Assembly (NCBI GenBank): GCA_034522155.1
Contig: JAXHLP010000012.1
Location: forward strand, 1-64,000
Reading direction: 5' to 3'
Source of the DNA: Salinilacustrithrix sp034522155
Lineage (GTDB): Bacteria; Actinomycetota; Acidimicrobiia; Acidimicrobiales; Salinilacustritrichaceae
Length of the DNA: 64,000 nt
Shown here: piece by piece, positions 47,701 to 55,373 of the stretch
How positions within the stretch are numbered: the first letter of the stretch is position 1
Layout: every line of letters begins with the position of its first letter
Program-made: the position numbers and the translations under genes
The notes under the pieces: model-generated
Told to the model about the DNA's origin: nothing
Databases searched by the model: none
What the model saw: only the letters and a program-made list of their open reading frames with translations

Positions 47701-48579
47701 ATGAGCTGGGATCTTCCCGACGAGATCTCCATCCGGGAGGTCGGGCCCCGCGACGGGCTCCAGCCCGAGGATCCGGTCCCGTTCGAGGATCGGGTCGCTC
47801 TCGTCGAGTCGTTGATCGGGGCCGGTGCCACCGACATCGAGGTGGGCGCGTTCGTGTCGCCCGGGGCGGTCCCCGCCATGGCCGGCGCGGCCGACGTCTT
47901 CAACGCCGTGCCGGCGCGTGACGGACTGCGGCGCTGGGCCCTGGTCCCCAACGTCAAGGGCGCCGAGCTCGCCACCGAAGCCGGCGTCGACGCCGTCACC
48001 GTGACCGTCTCCGCGTCGGAGGCCTACTCCCAGTCCAACGTGAAGAGGTCGGTCGACGAGGCCGTCGACGCCGTCGGTGACATCGTGGCGGCGGCGGGGG
48101 AGCGGCCGGTCGACACCGTGATCTCGTGCGCGTTCGGCTCGCCCTACGACGAGGAGATCGCGCCGTTCGACGTGGCCGCGATCGTCGAGCGGGTGCAGGA
48201 GGCGGGCTCGTCGGACATCACCCTGGCCGACACCACCGGTGTGGCCACGCCCGAGCGGATCGCCGACGTGGTGACCGCGGTGGGCCCCGAGGTGCGCCTA
48301 CACCTCCACGACACGCGCGGCACGGCGCTGACCAATGCGTTCGCGGCCCTGCTCCTCGGCGTGGGCGCGTTCGATTGCGCCGTCGGCGGTGTCGGTGGCT
48401 CGCCGTTCGCCGAGGGTGCCGGCGGCAACCTCGCCACCGAGGACCTGGTCCATCTGTGCGACGGTCTGGGCATCGACACCGGCTTCGACCTCGACCGGCT
48501 GGTGGCCGTGGCCGGCACCGTGTCGACGCTGATCGGCCGGGCGGTGCCGTCGCGGGTCACCGCCACCCTCGGGGGCTGA
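47701..48579 (+). CDS. hydroxymethylglutaryl-CoA lyase-like protein
   Basis: A 292-aa TIM-barrel enzyme of the HMG-CoA lyase family. REVGPRDGLQPEDPVP is the family N-terminal signature; EVGAFVSPGAVPAMAGAADV, VSASEAYSQSNVKRSV, HLHDTRGTALTNAFAALLLG and GVGGSPFAEGAGGNLATEDL follow. The conserved C-terminal GCPFA cysteine is replaced (GSPFA), as in several bacterial homologues, so activity or substrate may differ. It follows the acyl-CoA carboxylase gene by 10 nt. Confidence 0.85.
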   Translation: MSWDLPDEISIREVGPRDGLQPEDPVPFEDRVALVESLIGAGATDIEVGAFVSPGAVPAMAGAADVFNAVPARDGLRRWALVPNVKGAELATEAGVDAVTVTVSASEAYSQSNVKRSVDEAVDAVGDIVAAAGERPVDTVISCAFGSPYDEEIAPFDVAAIVERVQEAGSSDITLADTTGVATPERIADVVTAVGPEVRLHLHDTRGTALTNAFAALLLGVGAFDCAVGGVGGSPFAEGAGGNLATEDLVHLCDGLGIDTGFDLDRLVAVAGTVSTLIGRAVPSRVTATLGG

Positions 48580-48580
48580 C

Positions 48581-48787
48581 GTGCCCTTCTGCGCCGACTG
48601 CGACCGCTTCTACAACCCCAACACGCTCGACGACGCCGGCGACTGCCCCGAAGGCCACCACGTGGCCGACCCGTCCGACCAGCCGGCCGTTCCCACCGTG
48701 CCGTGGCACTTCAAGTTGATGCTGGTCGCCCTGATCGCCTACCTCACGTGGCGCTTCGTCGAGGTCATCGGCTGGATCTTCACCTGA
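48581..48787 (+). CDS. small zinc-ribbon membrane protein
   Basis: A 68-aa protein. The N-terminus (FCADCDRFYNPNTLDDAGDC) has cysteines suited to a zinc ribbon, and residues 45-67 form one membrane segment (FKLMLVALIAYLTWRFVEVI). No known family is recognised. The GTG at 48581 begins one base after the stop of the lyase gene, indicating coupling. Confidence 0.65.
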   Translation: MPFCADCDRFYNPNTLDDAGDCPEGHHVADPSDQPAVPTVPWHFKLMLVALIAYLTWRFVEVIGWIFT

Positions 48788-48897
48788 TCCTGGGTGAAGC
48801 AGATGCCGCGGGTGTGGCCGGGCGCGCCGATGTGCCGGAGCGCGTCACGCGCCGGCTCGAACGAGAACAGCGTCTCGATCGCATGGAAGATCACCAG
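48787..48897 (-). other. unassigned coding-like fragment
   Basis: On the minus strand this segment reads LVIFHAIETLFSFEPARDAL then RHIGAPGHTRGICFTQDQ, with protein-like composition unlike the low-complexity antisense frames around it. I cannot assign a family. It may be the C-terminal remnant of a lost gene, lying between the small membrane protein and the HNH gene. Confidence 0.25.
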
Positions 48898-48955
48898 CGG
48901 CGGTGTTGTCGTAGCTGCGGGTGTCGTGGATCGGTGTCCATCGGCGTGCCGCGTC

Positions 48956-50233
48956 CTACGCGGCTGGCGAGTCCGGGCCCGCTCGTGGGTCGACGAGGAT
49001 GCGTTTGTCGGGGAGGGTGAAGACGGGCTCGCCGTCGATGATGTCGAGGCGAAGGCTGCCGTCGTGGAGCCGGTGGTGATGCCAGCTGCACTGCGGGAGG
49101 AGGTTGGCGAGATCGGTGGGGCCGTCGTCGTCCCAGAAGCGGATGTGGTGGATCTCGACCTGGCACGCGGGGGCAGCACAGCTGGGTACGGCACAGCCGC
49201 CGTAGCGGGCGATGAGCGCCCGGCGCTGTTCGTCGGTGGCCAGGCGCTGACTCCGCCCCACGTCGAGGGGGTGGCCCTCTGCGTCGAGGATGATTCGAGC
49301 GAGGTGGCCGTCGCAGATCCAGCGGTCGATGACGCTCTTGGGGATGGCGGAGCGCCAGGCCAGATCGACCTCGGTCAGCCAGTCCATCGGGTCGCCCGTT
49401 TCGGTGAGGGTCTCGATGGTGGTGTGGATGTTGAACAGTGGCTGGCGTCGTGCCGGGTTCTTCGGTGACACCGCCGCGCGCTCGAGCAGCTCGGACAGGG
49501 CACGGGCCCGGCGGCGCGCCTGCCGCTCGCCGGCGCGACCATCGGCCGGATCGGCGTCTCGAGCCTCCCTGTCTCGCCGGAGGATCTGGCGGACCATCTC
49601 GTCGACGGTGGCCTTGGCCCGGATGGCCGCCTCGCCCGAGAGGGTGAAGTCGCCCTTGAGCCGACCGTCGGGCAGCTCGGAGAGGTGGAACTCGTCCTCG
49701 TCGGGAGTGTGAGGTTCGGGACCGTCGGTGTCGGCGAACCGCAGCCAGTGGGCGATGACCCGCACGAGTTGATCGGCGGTGACCTGGCGGGCCGTGTCGA
49801 CGAGCATCGCCTCGTCGCGGGCGAAGGCCTCCAACGTCCGAGGGTTCTGCGCGTTGGTCAGCACCACGGCGTGGGAGCCGGTGATCTCGCCCGCCGCCAG
49901 CGCCGCATCCGTGGCCGGCATCGACCGCAGCCGGGTCGCCAACCACGCCCGCGATCCGGTCACTGCTCGCCGTTGTCCGGTGTGGGCGGCCAACCAGTCC
50001 GCCATCGACTTCGCCGAGTCCCTGGCCGATGCACCTCGGGCCTCGCAGTCCGACACCAGGAGCCCGACGGCGTGCTCGAAGCGCTCTCGTTCTCGTTCGA
50101 GCGCCAACAGCTGGTCACGGTGCTCGGGCCAGTCGAGATCCTCGGCCTCGAGCGCACGCGCCGCGGCATGGAACTCGTCGTTGGCTTCACGGAGCTTGTC
50201 GATGACGGTCCCGAGCACGCGGAACACCTCCAA
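48956..50233 (-). CDS. HNH endonuclease with DUF222 domain (13E12 family)
   Basis: A 425-aa protein. Residues 1-290 are the DUF222 domain (ANDEFHAAARALEAEDLDWP; DEMVRQILRRDREARDADPA). The C-terminal HNH nuclease has CAVPSCAAPACQVEIHHIRF then DLANLLPQCSWHHHRLHDG, with paired cysteines and the catalytic HH. These proteins are multicopy in many actinobacteria (REP13E12 in M. tuberculosis) and often SOS-linked. A LexA-like box lies about 100 nt upstream. The function is unproven; it may be a mobile or defence-related nuclease. Confidence 0.9.
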   Translation of the reverse strand: MEVFRVLGTVIDKLREANDEFHAAARALEAEDLDWPEHRDQLLALERERERFEHAVGLLVSDCEARGASARDSAKSMADWLAAHTGQRRAVTGSRAWLATRLRSMPATDAALAAGEITGSHAVVLTNAQNPRTLEAFARDEAMLVDTARQVTADQLVRVIAHWLRFADTDGPEPHTPDEDEFHLSELPDGRLKGDFTLSGEAAIRAKATVDEMVRQILRRDREARDADPADGRAGERQARRRARALSELLERAAVSPKNPARRQPLFNIHTTIETLTETGDPMDWLTEVDLAWRSAIPKSVIDRWICDGHLARIILDAEGHPLDVGRSQRLATDEQRRALIARYGGCAVPSCAAPACQVEIHHIRFWDDDGPTDLANLLPQCSWHHHRLHDGSLRLDIIDGEPVFTLPDKRILVDPRAGPDSPAA

Positions 50234-50329
50234 CCAGGGATCAGTGGGGAAGCGTTGTGTGAATCGGGAGCCTCATCATCCACCGGCAGGCGGCAGTGCC
50301 CAGCTCCGAGGGCACCGATTACCATATCC

Positions 50330-50343
50330 CAAACGTACGTTCG
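50330..50343 (-). promoter_or_regulatory. LexA-like SOS box upstream of HNH gene
   Basis: CAAACGTACGTTCG matches the actinobacterial LexA consensus CGAAC-N4-GTTCG at all but one base. It lies within the 314-nt stretch 50234-50547, which holds no gene, about 97 nt upstream of the HNH start. Confidence 0.55.
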
Positions 50344-50361
50344 AGTCAAGGCCTGGCGGCA

Positions 50362-50379
50362 GAGAATCTCAGGATTCTC
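50362..50379. repeat. perfect hairpin in HNH-tRNA intergenic region
   Basis: GAGAATC (50362-50368) and GATTCTC (50373-50379) form a 7-bp stem with a TCAG loop. Next to it the short direct repeat GTCGCCCGTCG occurs twice (near 50382-50403). No T tract, so its role is unknown. Confidence 0.4.
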
Positions 50380-50529
50380 GGGTCGCCCGTCGGTCGCCCG
50401 TCGGTCGGCCGACGCCCGCGCCCAGCTCGCGACGTATCTCTGGCTCCCGGACATCGAGCGTCCGGTGGTCGTCGGCGTCCAGACACCATCTCCGGCCATC
50501 CGATTCCTGCCCCACACCCCGTGCGACGC

Positions 50530-50535
50530 TAGGTT
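50530..50535 (+). promoter_or_regulatory. -10 TAGGTT of tRNA-Pro
   Basis: TAGGTT ends 12 nt before the first base of the tRNA, suitable for a short leader. Confidence 0.45.
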
Positions 50536-50547
50536 GGCGCCTCCCAC

Positions 50548-50622
50548 CGGGCTGTGGCGCAGTTTGGTTAGCGCGCTTGACTGGGGGTCAAGAGGTCGGG
50601 AGTTCGAATCTCCCCAGCCCGA
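50548..50622 (+). tRNA. tRNA-Pro (GGG)
   Basis: A 75-nt cloverleaf. Acceptor strand CGGGCTG pairs with CAGCCCG (50615-50621). The anticodon stem CTTGA/TCAAG encloses loop CTGGGGG, giving anticodon GGG (CCC/CCU codons). The T arm is GGGAG-TTCGAAT-CTCCC. The 3' CCA is not encoded. It is followed by a terminator and then an integrase, so its 3' half is a likely attachment site. Confidence 0.93.
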
Positions 50623-50640
50623 CGCAAGAAAGTCCAGGTC

Positions 50641-50677
50641 AGAGCCGGTTTCTTTGGAAACCGGCTCTCCTCGTTTT
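50641..50677 (+). terminator. terminator after tRNA-Pro
   Basis: AGAGCCGGTTTC (50641-50652) pairs perfectly with GAAACCGGCTCT (50657-50668), loop TTTG, followed by CCTCGTTTT. Confidence 0.85.
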
Positions 50678-50693
50678 CGGCTGGAGACCCTCG

Positions 50694-50732
50694 ATGTATG
50701 CAAAATGTATGTCGTAGGATCTCTGATGTATG
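50694..50732 (+). repeat. three phased ATGTATG repeats at the integrase promoter
   Basis: ATGTATG occurs at 50694-50700, 50705-50711 and 50726-50732. Start-to-start distances of 11 and 21 bp place all copies on the same face of the helix. They flank the integrase -10 (TAGGAT, 50715-50720) and overlap its start codon, suiting binding sites for an integrase, excisionase or repressor. Confidence 0.6.
50715..50720 (+). promoter_or_regulatory. -10 TAGGAT, leaderless promoter of integrase
   Basis: TAGGAT ends 9 nt before ATG 50730 and lies between the second and third ATGTATG repeats. Confidence 0.45.
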
Positions 50733-51869
50733 GAATGCTGGGTGCCACACGACGAGCCCACGGTGCAGCGTCAGCGGGGCAAGTGGACGGCCCGACAGGG
50801 CGGCTACGACCCGGCCACCGGCCGGCGCAAGGTGCGCCAGCTCGGCACGTTCGACACCAAGCGCGCTGCCACCGAGTTGGCCAAGTCCGTCGCCGTCGGG
50901 CGGGTGGGCTCGGCGGATGAGACCGTGGAGACCTTCGTCGTCGAGGTGTGGCTGAAGTCGAAGGAGGGTCGGGTCGAGCAGTCGACGCTGGATCAGTACC
51001 GGTGGGCGGTCGAGCGGCACATCGTCCCGCTGATCGGAGCGATCCGGCTCCGTGACCTGTCGGCCGAGATCGTCGACGGCTGGATCCTCGAGCTCTCTTT
51101 CGCACCGGAAGGGGAGAAGCCCCGGCTCGGAGCGACGTCGACCCGGCTGGTGCGCAAGGTGCTGTCGATGGCGCTGGAGGAGGCCGTCGAGCGCGGCCGG
51201 CTCGGCCGGAACCCGGTCGCCTTGACCCAGCCACCAAAGGCGAAGCGGGGGAGTGGCCGCAAGGGGTGGACGGTCGCGGAGGCCCGAACGTTCCTGGCGG
51301 CGATCGGTGACCACCGCCTGTACGCGCTCTTCCATCTCGGGCTGGTCACCGGCCTGCGCCGCGGTGAGCTCCTCGGTCTTCGCTGGGTCGACGTCGACCT
51401 CGACAACGGCGCCATCGCCGTCGTTCGACAACTGGCCACCGTCGGCGGGAAACCGGTCATGAAGGACCTCAAGACGGAGTCGAGCGATCGGATCCTGGCC
51501 ATCGGGCCGAATGCGGTCGAGGTCCTGCGCGCCCACCGGACTCGCCAGGCGGCCGAACACGTCGTCCTCGGCCTCGACGCCCGCGCCGCCGAGCTTGTGT
51601 TCACCAGTGAGGTCGGCGGCTGGATCGACCCCAACAACCTCGGTCGCATCATGACCCGTCTGGTCAAGGAGGCCGGCGTGCCCCGTCTGACGCCGAAGGG
51701 ACTGCGCCACACCGCCCAGTCGATCGGCCGCGTGGTGGTCGGCGACGACAAGGTCATGCAGGAACGCCTCGGTCACTCCGACATCGGCATCACGTTGAAC
51801 ACCTACACCGAAACCGTCTCCGAACAGCACCGGCGCGCCGGCGACCTCATCGACGGAGTGTTCGAGTGA
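50730..51869 (+). CDS. int: tyrosine site-specific integrase
   Basis: A 379-aa tyrosine recombinase. An N-terminal AP2-like arm-binding region (GKWTARQGGYDPATGRRKVR) precedes a SAM-like core-binding domain (about 65-160) and the catalytic domain. Catalytic residues are R210 (TGLRRGELLGLRW), K248, R326, H349 (RLGHSDIGI) and Y359 (TLNTYTE). The first histidine of the HXXR box is lysine (K323), a variant found in some integrases. It lies about 100 nt after tRNA-Pro, so it probably inserts an element into that tRNA. A GTG at 50763 is an alternative start. Confidence 0.92.
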   Translation: MECWVPHDEPTVQRQRGKWTARQGGYDPATGRRKVRQLGTFDTKRAATELAKSVAVGRVGSADETVETFVVEVWLKSKEGRVEQSTLDQYRWAVERHIVPLIGAIRLRDLSAEIVDGWILELSFAPEGEKPRLGATSTRLVRKVLSMALEEAVERGRLGRNPVALTQPPKAKRGSGRKGWTVAEARTFLAAIGDHRLYALFHLGLVTGLRRGELLGLRWVDVDLDNGAIAVVRQLATVGGKPVMKDLKTESSDRILAIGPNAVEVLRAHRTRQAAEHVVLGLDARAAELVFTSEVGGWIDPNNLGRIMTRLVKEAGVPRLTPKGLRHTAQSIGRVVVGDDKVMQERLGHSDIGITLNTYTETVSEQHRRAGDLIDGVFE

Positions 51870-51900
51870 CCCGGGGCCCGCAACTGCCCGTGCCCGCACG

Positions 51901-51906
51901 TACACT
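51901..51906 (+). promoter_or_regulatory. possible -10 TACACT of antitoxin gene
   Basis: TACACT lies 10 nt upstream of ATG 51917. Confidence 0.3.
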
Positions 51907-51916
51907 TGCGGTCGAG

Positions 51917-52078
51917 ATGTCGACCACCGATCCCGTGCCCGCGCACCAGGAGCACCTCGAGCTCCCCGTCGAGGAGGTGCTCCGGCGCGTCCCGGTCCAC
52001 CCGCCGTACGGAGAGGACGTCATCGACGATCTCACGCAGGAGGAGGCCGACGCCTTCCTCGACGCGGTCCTGAGCTGA
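51917..52078 (+). CDS. putative antitoxin of PIN toxin
   Basis: A 53-aa acidic protein (HLELPVEEVLRRVPVHPPYG, then EDVIDDLTQEEADAFLDAVL). It directly precedes a PIN-domain toxin gene, the usual order of VapBC modules. It shows no recognisable AbrB, RHH or Phd DNA-binding fold, so the antitoxin call rests on size, charge and position. A longer form could start at GTG 51866, which overlaps the integrase stop. Confidence 0.55.
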   Translation: MSTTDPVPAHQEHLELPVEEVLRRVPVHPPYGEDVIDDLTQEEADAFLDAVLS

Positions 52079-52086
52079 CCCCGACC

Positions 52087-52512
52087 GTGGCGCAGCAGCG
52101 AGGGCCGGTCGTGGTCGACACGGATGTCTTCAGTGCCCGGTTGGTTCGGAATTCGACGTTGGCCCGGCAGTACGAGCCAGTCCTGGCCGGCCGCGGCGAG
52201 GTGATCTCGTTCCAGACAGTGGCCGAGGTCCGCTATGGCGCCGAGCTTCGTGGCTGGGGTGAAGCACGACTGCGCCAGATGGAGGCAGCCTTCGGCCGGG
52301 TCAGGATCGAATACGCCGGGCCGGACCTCGTTCGCACGTACGCAGAGCTTCGCGTCGCCTGCCAACGAGCCGGGCACGCGCTCAGCCAGCGTGAGCACGA
52401 CGCCGACCGTTGGATCGCAGCGACCGCCATCCGGCTCGGTCTTCCGCTGGTGTCCAACGACGGGGTGTTCCAGGTCACGCCGGGGCTCGTCCTGGAGTCC
52501 CGAGCACAGTGA
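52087..52512 (+). CDS. PIN-domain ribonuclease toxin (VapC/FitB-like)
   Basis: A 141-aa protein with the PIN fold. The acidic catalytic residues are visible: VVVDTDVFSARL near the N-terminus, a glutamate in FQTVAEVRYGAELRGWG, and the C-terminal HDADRWIAATAIRLGLPLVS then ND. PIN toxins cleave RNA. The start is GTG at 52087, 8 nt after the putative antitoxin stop. Confidence 0.88.
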   Translation: MAQQRGPVVVDTDVFSARLVRNSTLARQYEPVLAGRGEVISFQTVAEVRYGAELRGWGEARLRQMEAAFGRVRIEYAGPDLVRTYAELRVACQRAGHALSQREHDADRWIAATAIRLGLPLVSNDGVFQVTPGLVLESRAQ

Positions 52513-52718
52513 CTGCCGAGAGGCATACGGAGCCGCGTCGAGTCCTGGGCTGATTGCCGACGGCGTGATCCTCGTTCGCGTGCTCCCGGGCCACGCTGAC
52601 CTTCATCGCGAGCTTCTCGATAATCAACCGGAATAGAGGCACCACAGGGCCGTCCTTGGGCTGTGAGGCACCCCGGGTCTGGTGGAGGCAAGCCAGTTCG
52701 ACAGCCGGACACAGGGAG

Positions 52719-52724
52719 TACTGT
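52719..52724 (+). promoter_or_regulatory. possible promoter of LuxR-type gene
   Basis: TACTGT with a weak TTCGAC (52697-52702) 16 bp upstream lies before the Shine-Dalgarno-like AGAGGGG and the ATG at 52745. The 52513-52696 stretch has no supportable gene. Confidence 0.35.
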
Positions 52725-52744
52725 TCGCAGAGGGGCAGCAGCAC

Positions 52745-54406
52745 ATGGATCCCACCGAGCTTCTGGTGCTAGGCCGAGCGGCGTTCGAGCAGCACGACTG
52801 GCCCACCGCCCATGAGCATCTTCGTCGGGCCGATGCCGCCGTGCCGCTCGAGCCATTCGATCTCGAGCGACTGGCGACCGCTGCGTACCTGACCGGCCGC
52901 GACGCGGAGAGCACCGACACGTGGACGCGCGCCCATCAGATGTGGCAGGAGCGTGGGGAGCTACAGCGCGCGGTCCATGCCGCGTTCTGGCTCGGCTTCG
53001 GGCTGGTGCAGCGCGGGGAGATGGCCCAGGGCGGCGGCTGGCTGGCCCGGGCGGGACGCCTGGTCGAGGAGCACGGCCTGGACAGCGTCGAGTGCGGGTA
53101 CCTGCTGGTGCCCCAGGCCCTCATGGCGTTGGGGGAGGGACAGCCGGATGCTGCCCTCGAGCGGTTCGGCGAGGCGGACTCCCTCGCTCGCCGCTTCGGC
53201 GACCGCGACCTCGCGACGCTCGGGCTGCTCGGTCGGGGCCAGGCGCTGATGCAGCTCGGCCGGACGTCGGATGGCCTCCGTGTCTGGGACGAGGCCATGG
53301 TCGCGGTGACTGCGGGGGAGACCTCACCTGTGATCTCCGGGCTCGTGTACTGCGCGGTCATCGACGGCTGTCAGCAGGTGTTCGACCTTCGACGGGTCCG
53401 GGAGTGGACGGCGGCGCTCGATCGCTGGTGCAACCAGCAGCCCGGGCTCGTGCCCTATCGGGGCCAGTGCGTCGTTCACCGCGCTCAGGTCCTGCAGGTC
53501 GTGGGCCAGTGGACCGAGGCGCTCACCGAGCTCGAGCAGGCGAGGGACCGGCTCAGCGATCCGCCGCATCCCGCCGTGGGGATGGCCCACTACCAGCTCG
53601 GCGAGCTGCACCGGCTTCGGGGTGAGCACCAGGAGGCCGAGGACGCCTACCGCCAGGCGCATGCCAGCGGGCGGGATCCGCAACCCGGCCTCGCCCTCCT
53701 TCGCCTCGCCGAGGGTCGGATCGATACGTCCGCGGCCGCCATCAGCGCCGCGCTCGACGCCGCCAGTGGTGATGCGATCGTCCGGGCGCAGCTGCTGCCG
53801 GCCTACGTCGAGGTCATGTTGGCGGCCGACCGACAGGCCGACGCGGCCGTGGCCGCCCATGAGCTGGAACAGTTGGCCGTCGCGGCCGCGTCCACGATGC
53901 TGCGCACCATCGCCGCCCAGACCCGGGGATCGGTCCTTCTGGCCGGCGGTGACGCCAAGACGGCGCTTGGCCCGCTGCGCGACGCGCTCGAGGCGTGGCA
54001 GGAGCTGGACGCGCCCTACGAGGTGGCGCAGGTGCGTGTGCTGATCGCCGCAGCCTGCCACCAGCTCGACGACTCGGACCGCGCCGCGCTGGAGTGCGAC
54101 GCTGCGCGTGTGGTATTCGATGCGCTCGGCGCGGCGTCGGCGCTGGCCCGGCTCGAAGAGCTGGCGAGTAGCCAGACGGACACCGCGCGTTCATCCACCG
54201 TCGAAGGCCGCGCCGTCACGATCACCGATCGAGAGCGCGACGTGCTCCGGCTCGTCGCCGCGGGGCACACCAACAAGTCGATCGCCGCCGAGCTGGCGAT
54301 CAGCGAGAAGACCGTCGAACGGCACCTCGGCAACATCTTCACCAAGCTCGACGTCTCGAACCGGGCTGCGGCCACCGCCCACGCCTACGACCACGGCCTG
54401 CTGTAG
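52745..54406 (+). CDS. LuxR-family transcriptional regulator with TPR-like sensor region
   Basis: A 553-aa regulator. Residues 1-480 are helical TPR-like repeats (LLVLGRAAFEQHDWPTAHEH; YQLGELHRLRGEHQEAEDAY). The C-terminal LuxR HTH (about 490-550) reads ITDRERDVLRLVAAGHTNKS then IAAELAISEKTVERHLGNIF. It lacks the N-terminal ATPase of the LAL/MalT type. ATG 52745 is preferred to an in-frame GTG 21 codons upstream because of promoter and Shine-Dalgarno positions. It probably controls the methyltransferase-hydrolase pair that follows, as similar regulator-methyltransferase-hydrolase clusters occur in actinobacteria. Confidence 0.85.
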   Translation: MDPTELLVLGRAAFEQHDWPTAHEHLRRADAAVPLEPFDLERLATAAYLTGRDAESTDTWTRAHQMWQERGELQRAVHAAFWLGFGLVQRGEMAQGGGWLARAGRLVEEHGLDSVECGYLLVPQALMALGEGQPDAALERFGEADSLARRFGDRDLATLGLLGRGQALMQLGRTSDGLRVWDEAMVAVTAGETSPVISGLVYCAVIDGCQQVFDLRRVREWTAALDRWCNQQPGLVPYRGQCVVHRAQVLQVVGQWTEALTELEQARDRLSDPPHPAVGMAHYQLGELHRLRGEHQEAEDAYRQAHASGRDPQPGLALLRLAEGRIDTSAAAISAALDAASGDAIVRAQLLPAYVEVMLAADRQADAAVAAHELEQLAVAAASTMLRTIAAQTRGSVLLAGGDAKTALGPLRDALEAWQELDAPYEVAQVRVLIAAACHQLDDSDRAALECDAARVVFDALGAASALARLEELASSQTDTARSSTVEGRAVTITDRERDVLRLVAAGHTNKSIAAELAISEKTVERHLGNIFTKLDVSNRAAATAHAYDHGLL

Positions 54407-54551
54407 CCGGATCCGCTCCGCCGCCACGTGGGGGTTCTCCCCCATGCTGGACGGTCCGAAGTTGGCGGATCCCCCCGAAGTCGAAACGGGGCCGGTGATC
54501 GTACGTTCCCCACAGACCCTCATCCAGCGGGTCATCCACGAGGAGGAACCG

Positions 54552-55373
54552 ATGAGCACTCAGCCCGCAACGTCCCTGTACGACAAGTACGCCGCCAGTG
54601 GCGCCGAGAACTACGAGCGCCACTTCGTGCCTGCCATCGGCGAGCCCGTGGCCCGACGTCTCGTCGACACCGCCCGTCCCGCACCGGGCGAACGGGTCCT
54701 CGACGTCGCCTGCGGCACCGGCATCGCCAGCCGCCTCGCGTTCGAGGCCGTCGCGTCCGAAGGCACCGTCGCCGGCCTCGACGCCAACCCCGGCATGCTC
54801 GCATTGGCGCGCACCGTCACCCCGGAAGGCATCGACTGGCACGAGGCACCGGCCGAAGAGATCCCGCTGCCCGACGCGTCCTTCGACCTGGTCCTGTGCT
54901 CCATGGGGCTGCAGTTCTTCTCCGACAAAGAGCAGGCGGTGCACGAGATGCACCGGGTGCTCACCCCGGGCGGACGGGCCGTATGGTGCACGCCGGGGCC
55001 CACCCCACCGATCTTCCAGGCCATCGACCAGGCCCTCGTCAACCACATCGGGCCGGGGGCGTCGATGTTCGTCCACGCCGTCTTCTCGCTCCACGATCCC
55101 ACCGAAGCCCGCGCCCTGATGGAAGTCGCCGGCTTCGACCGCATCGACGTCGAGACCACGACCGTGCCACTGCGCGTGGACCCACCCGCCGACTTCTTCT
55201 GGCAGTACGTCAAGAGCACTCCGCTGGCCGCGGCAGCCGCCGACCTCAGCGAGCCCGACCGCGCCGCGCTCGAGACCGAAGTCGTCGAGCGCTGCGAGCC
55301 CTTCGTCGAGAACGGCCGCTCGATCCTCGAACCCGGCCTCCTCATCACCACCGCACATCGGGAGGAACGATGA
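54552..55373 (+). CDS. class I SAM-dependent methyltransferase (UbiE-like)
   Basis: A 273-aa methyltransferase. SAM motif I is RVLDVACGTGIASRLAF, the acidic loop is VAGLDANPGMLALAR, and motif LPDASFDLVLCSMGLQFF follows. The substrate cannot be inferred. AGGAGG lies 5 nt before the ATG at 54552. A possible upstream promoter TACGTT lies at 54502-54507. It overlaps the hydrolase gene by 4 nt. Confidence 0.9.
   Translation: MSTQPATSLYDKYAASGAENYERHFVPAIGEPVARRLVDTARPAPGERVLDVACGTGIASRLAFEAVASEGTVAGLDANPGMLALARTVTPEGIDWHEAPAEEIPLPDASFDLVLCSMGLQFFSDKEQAVHEMHRVLTPGGRAVWCTPGPTPPIFQAIDQALVNHIGPGASMFVHAVFSLHDPTEARALMEVAGFDRIDVETTTVPLRVDPPADFFWQYVKSTPLAAAAADLSEPDRAALETEVVERCEPFVENGRSILEPGLLITTAHREER

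Noticed and set aside
52475..52744. Possible minus-strand gene of 89 codons between the PIN toxin and LuxR genes
   Set aside because: No recognised family, it overlaps the toxin gene end, and its composition does not clearly favour coding.
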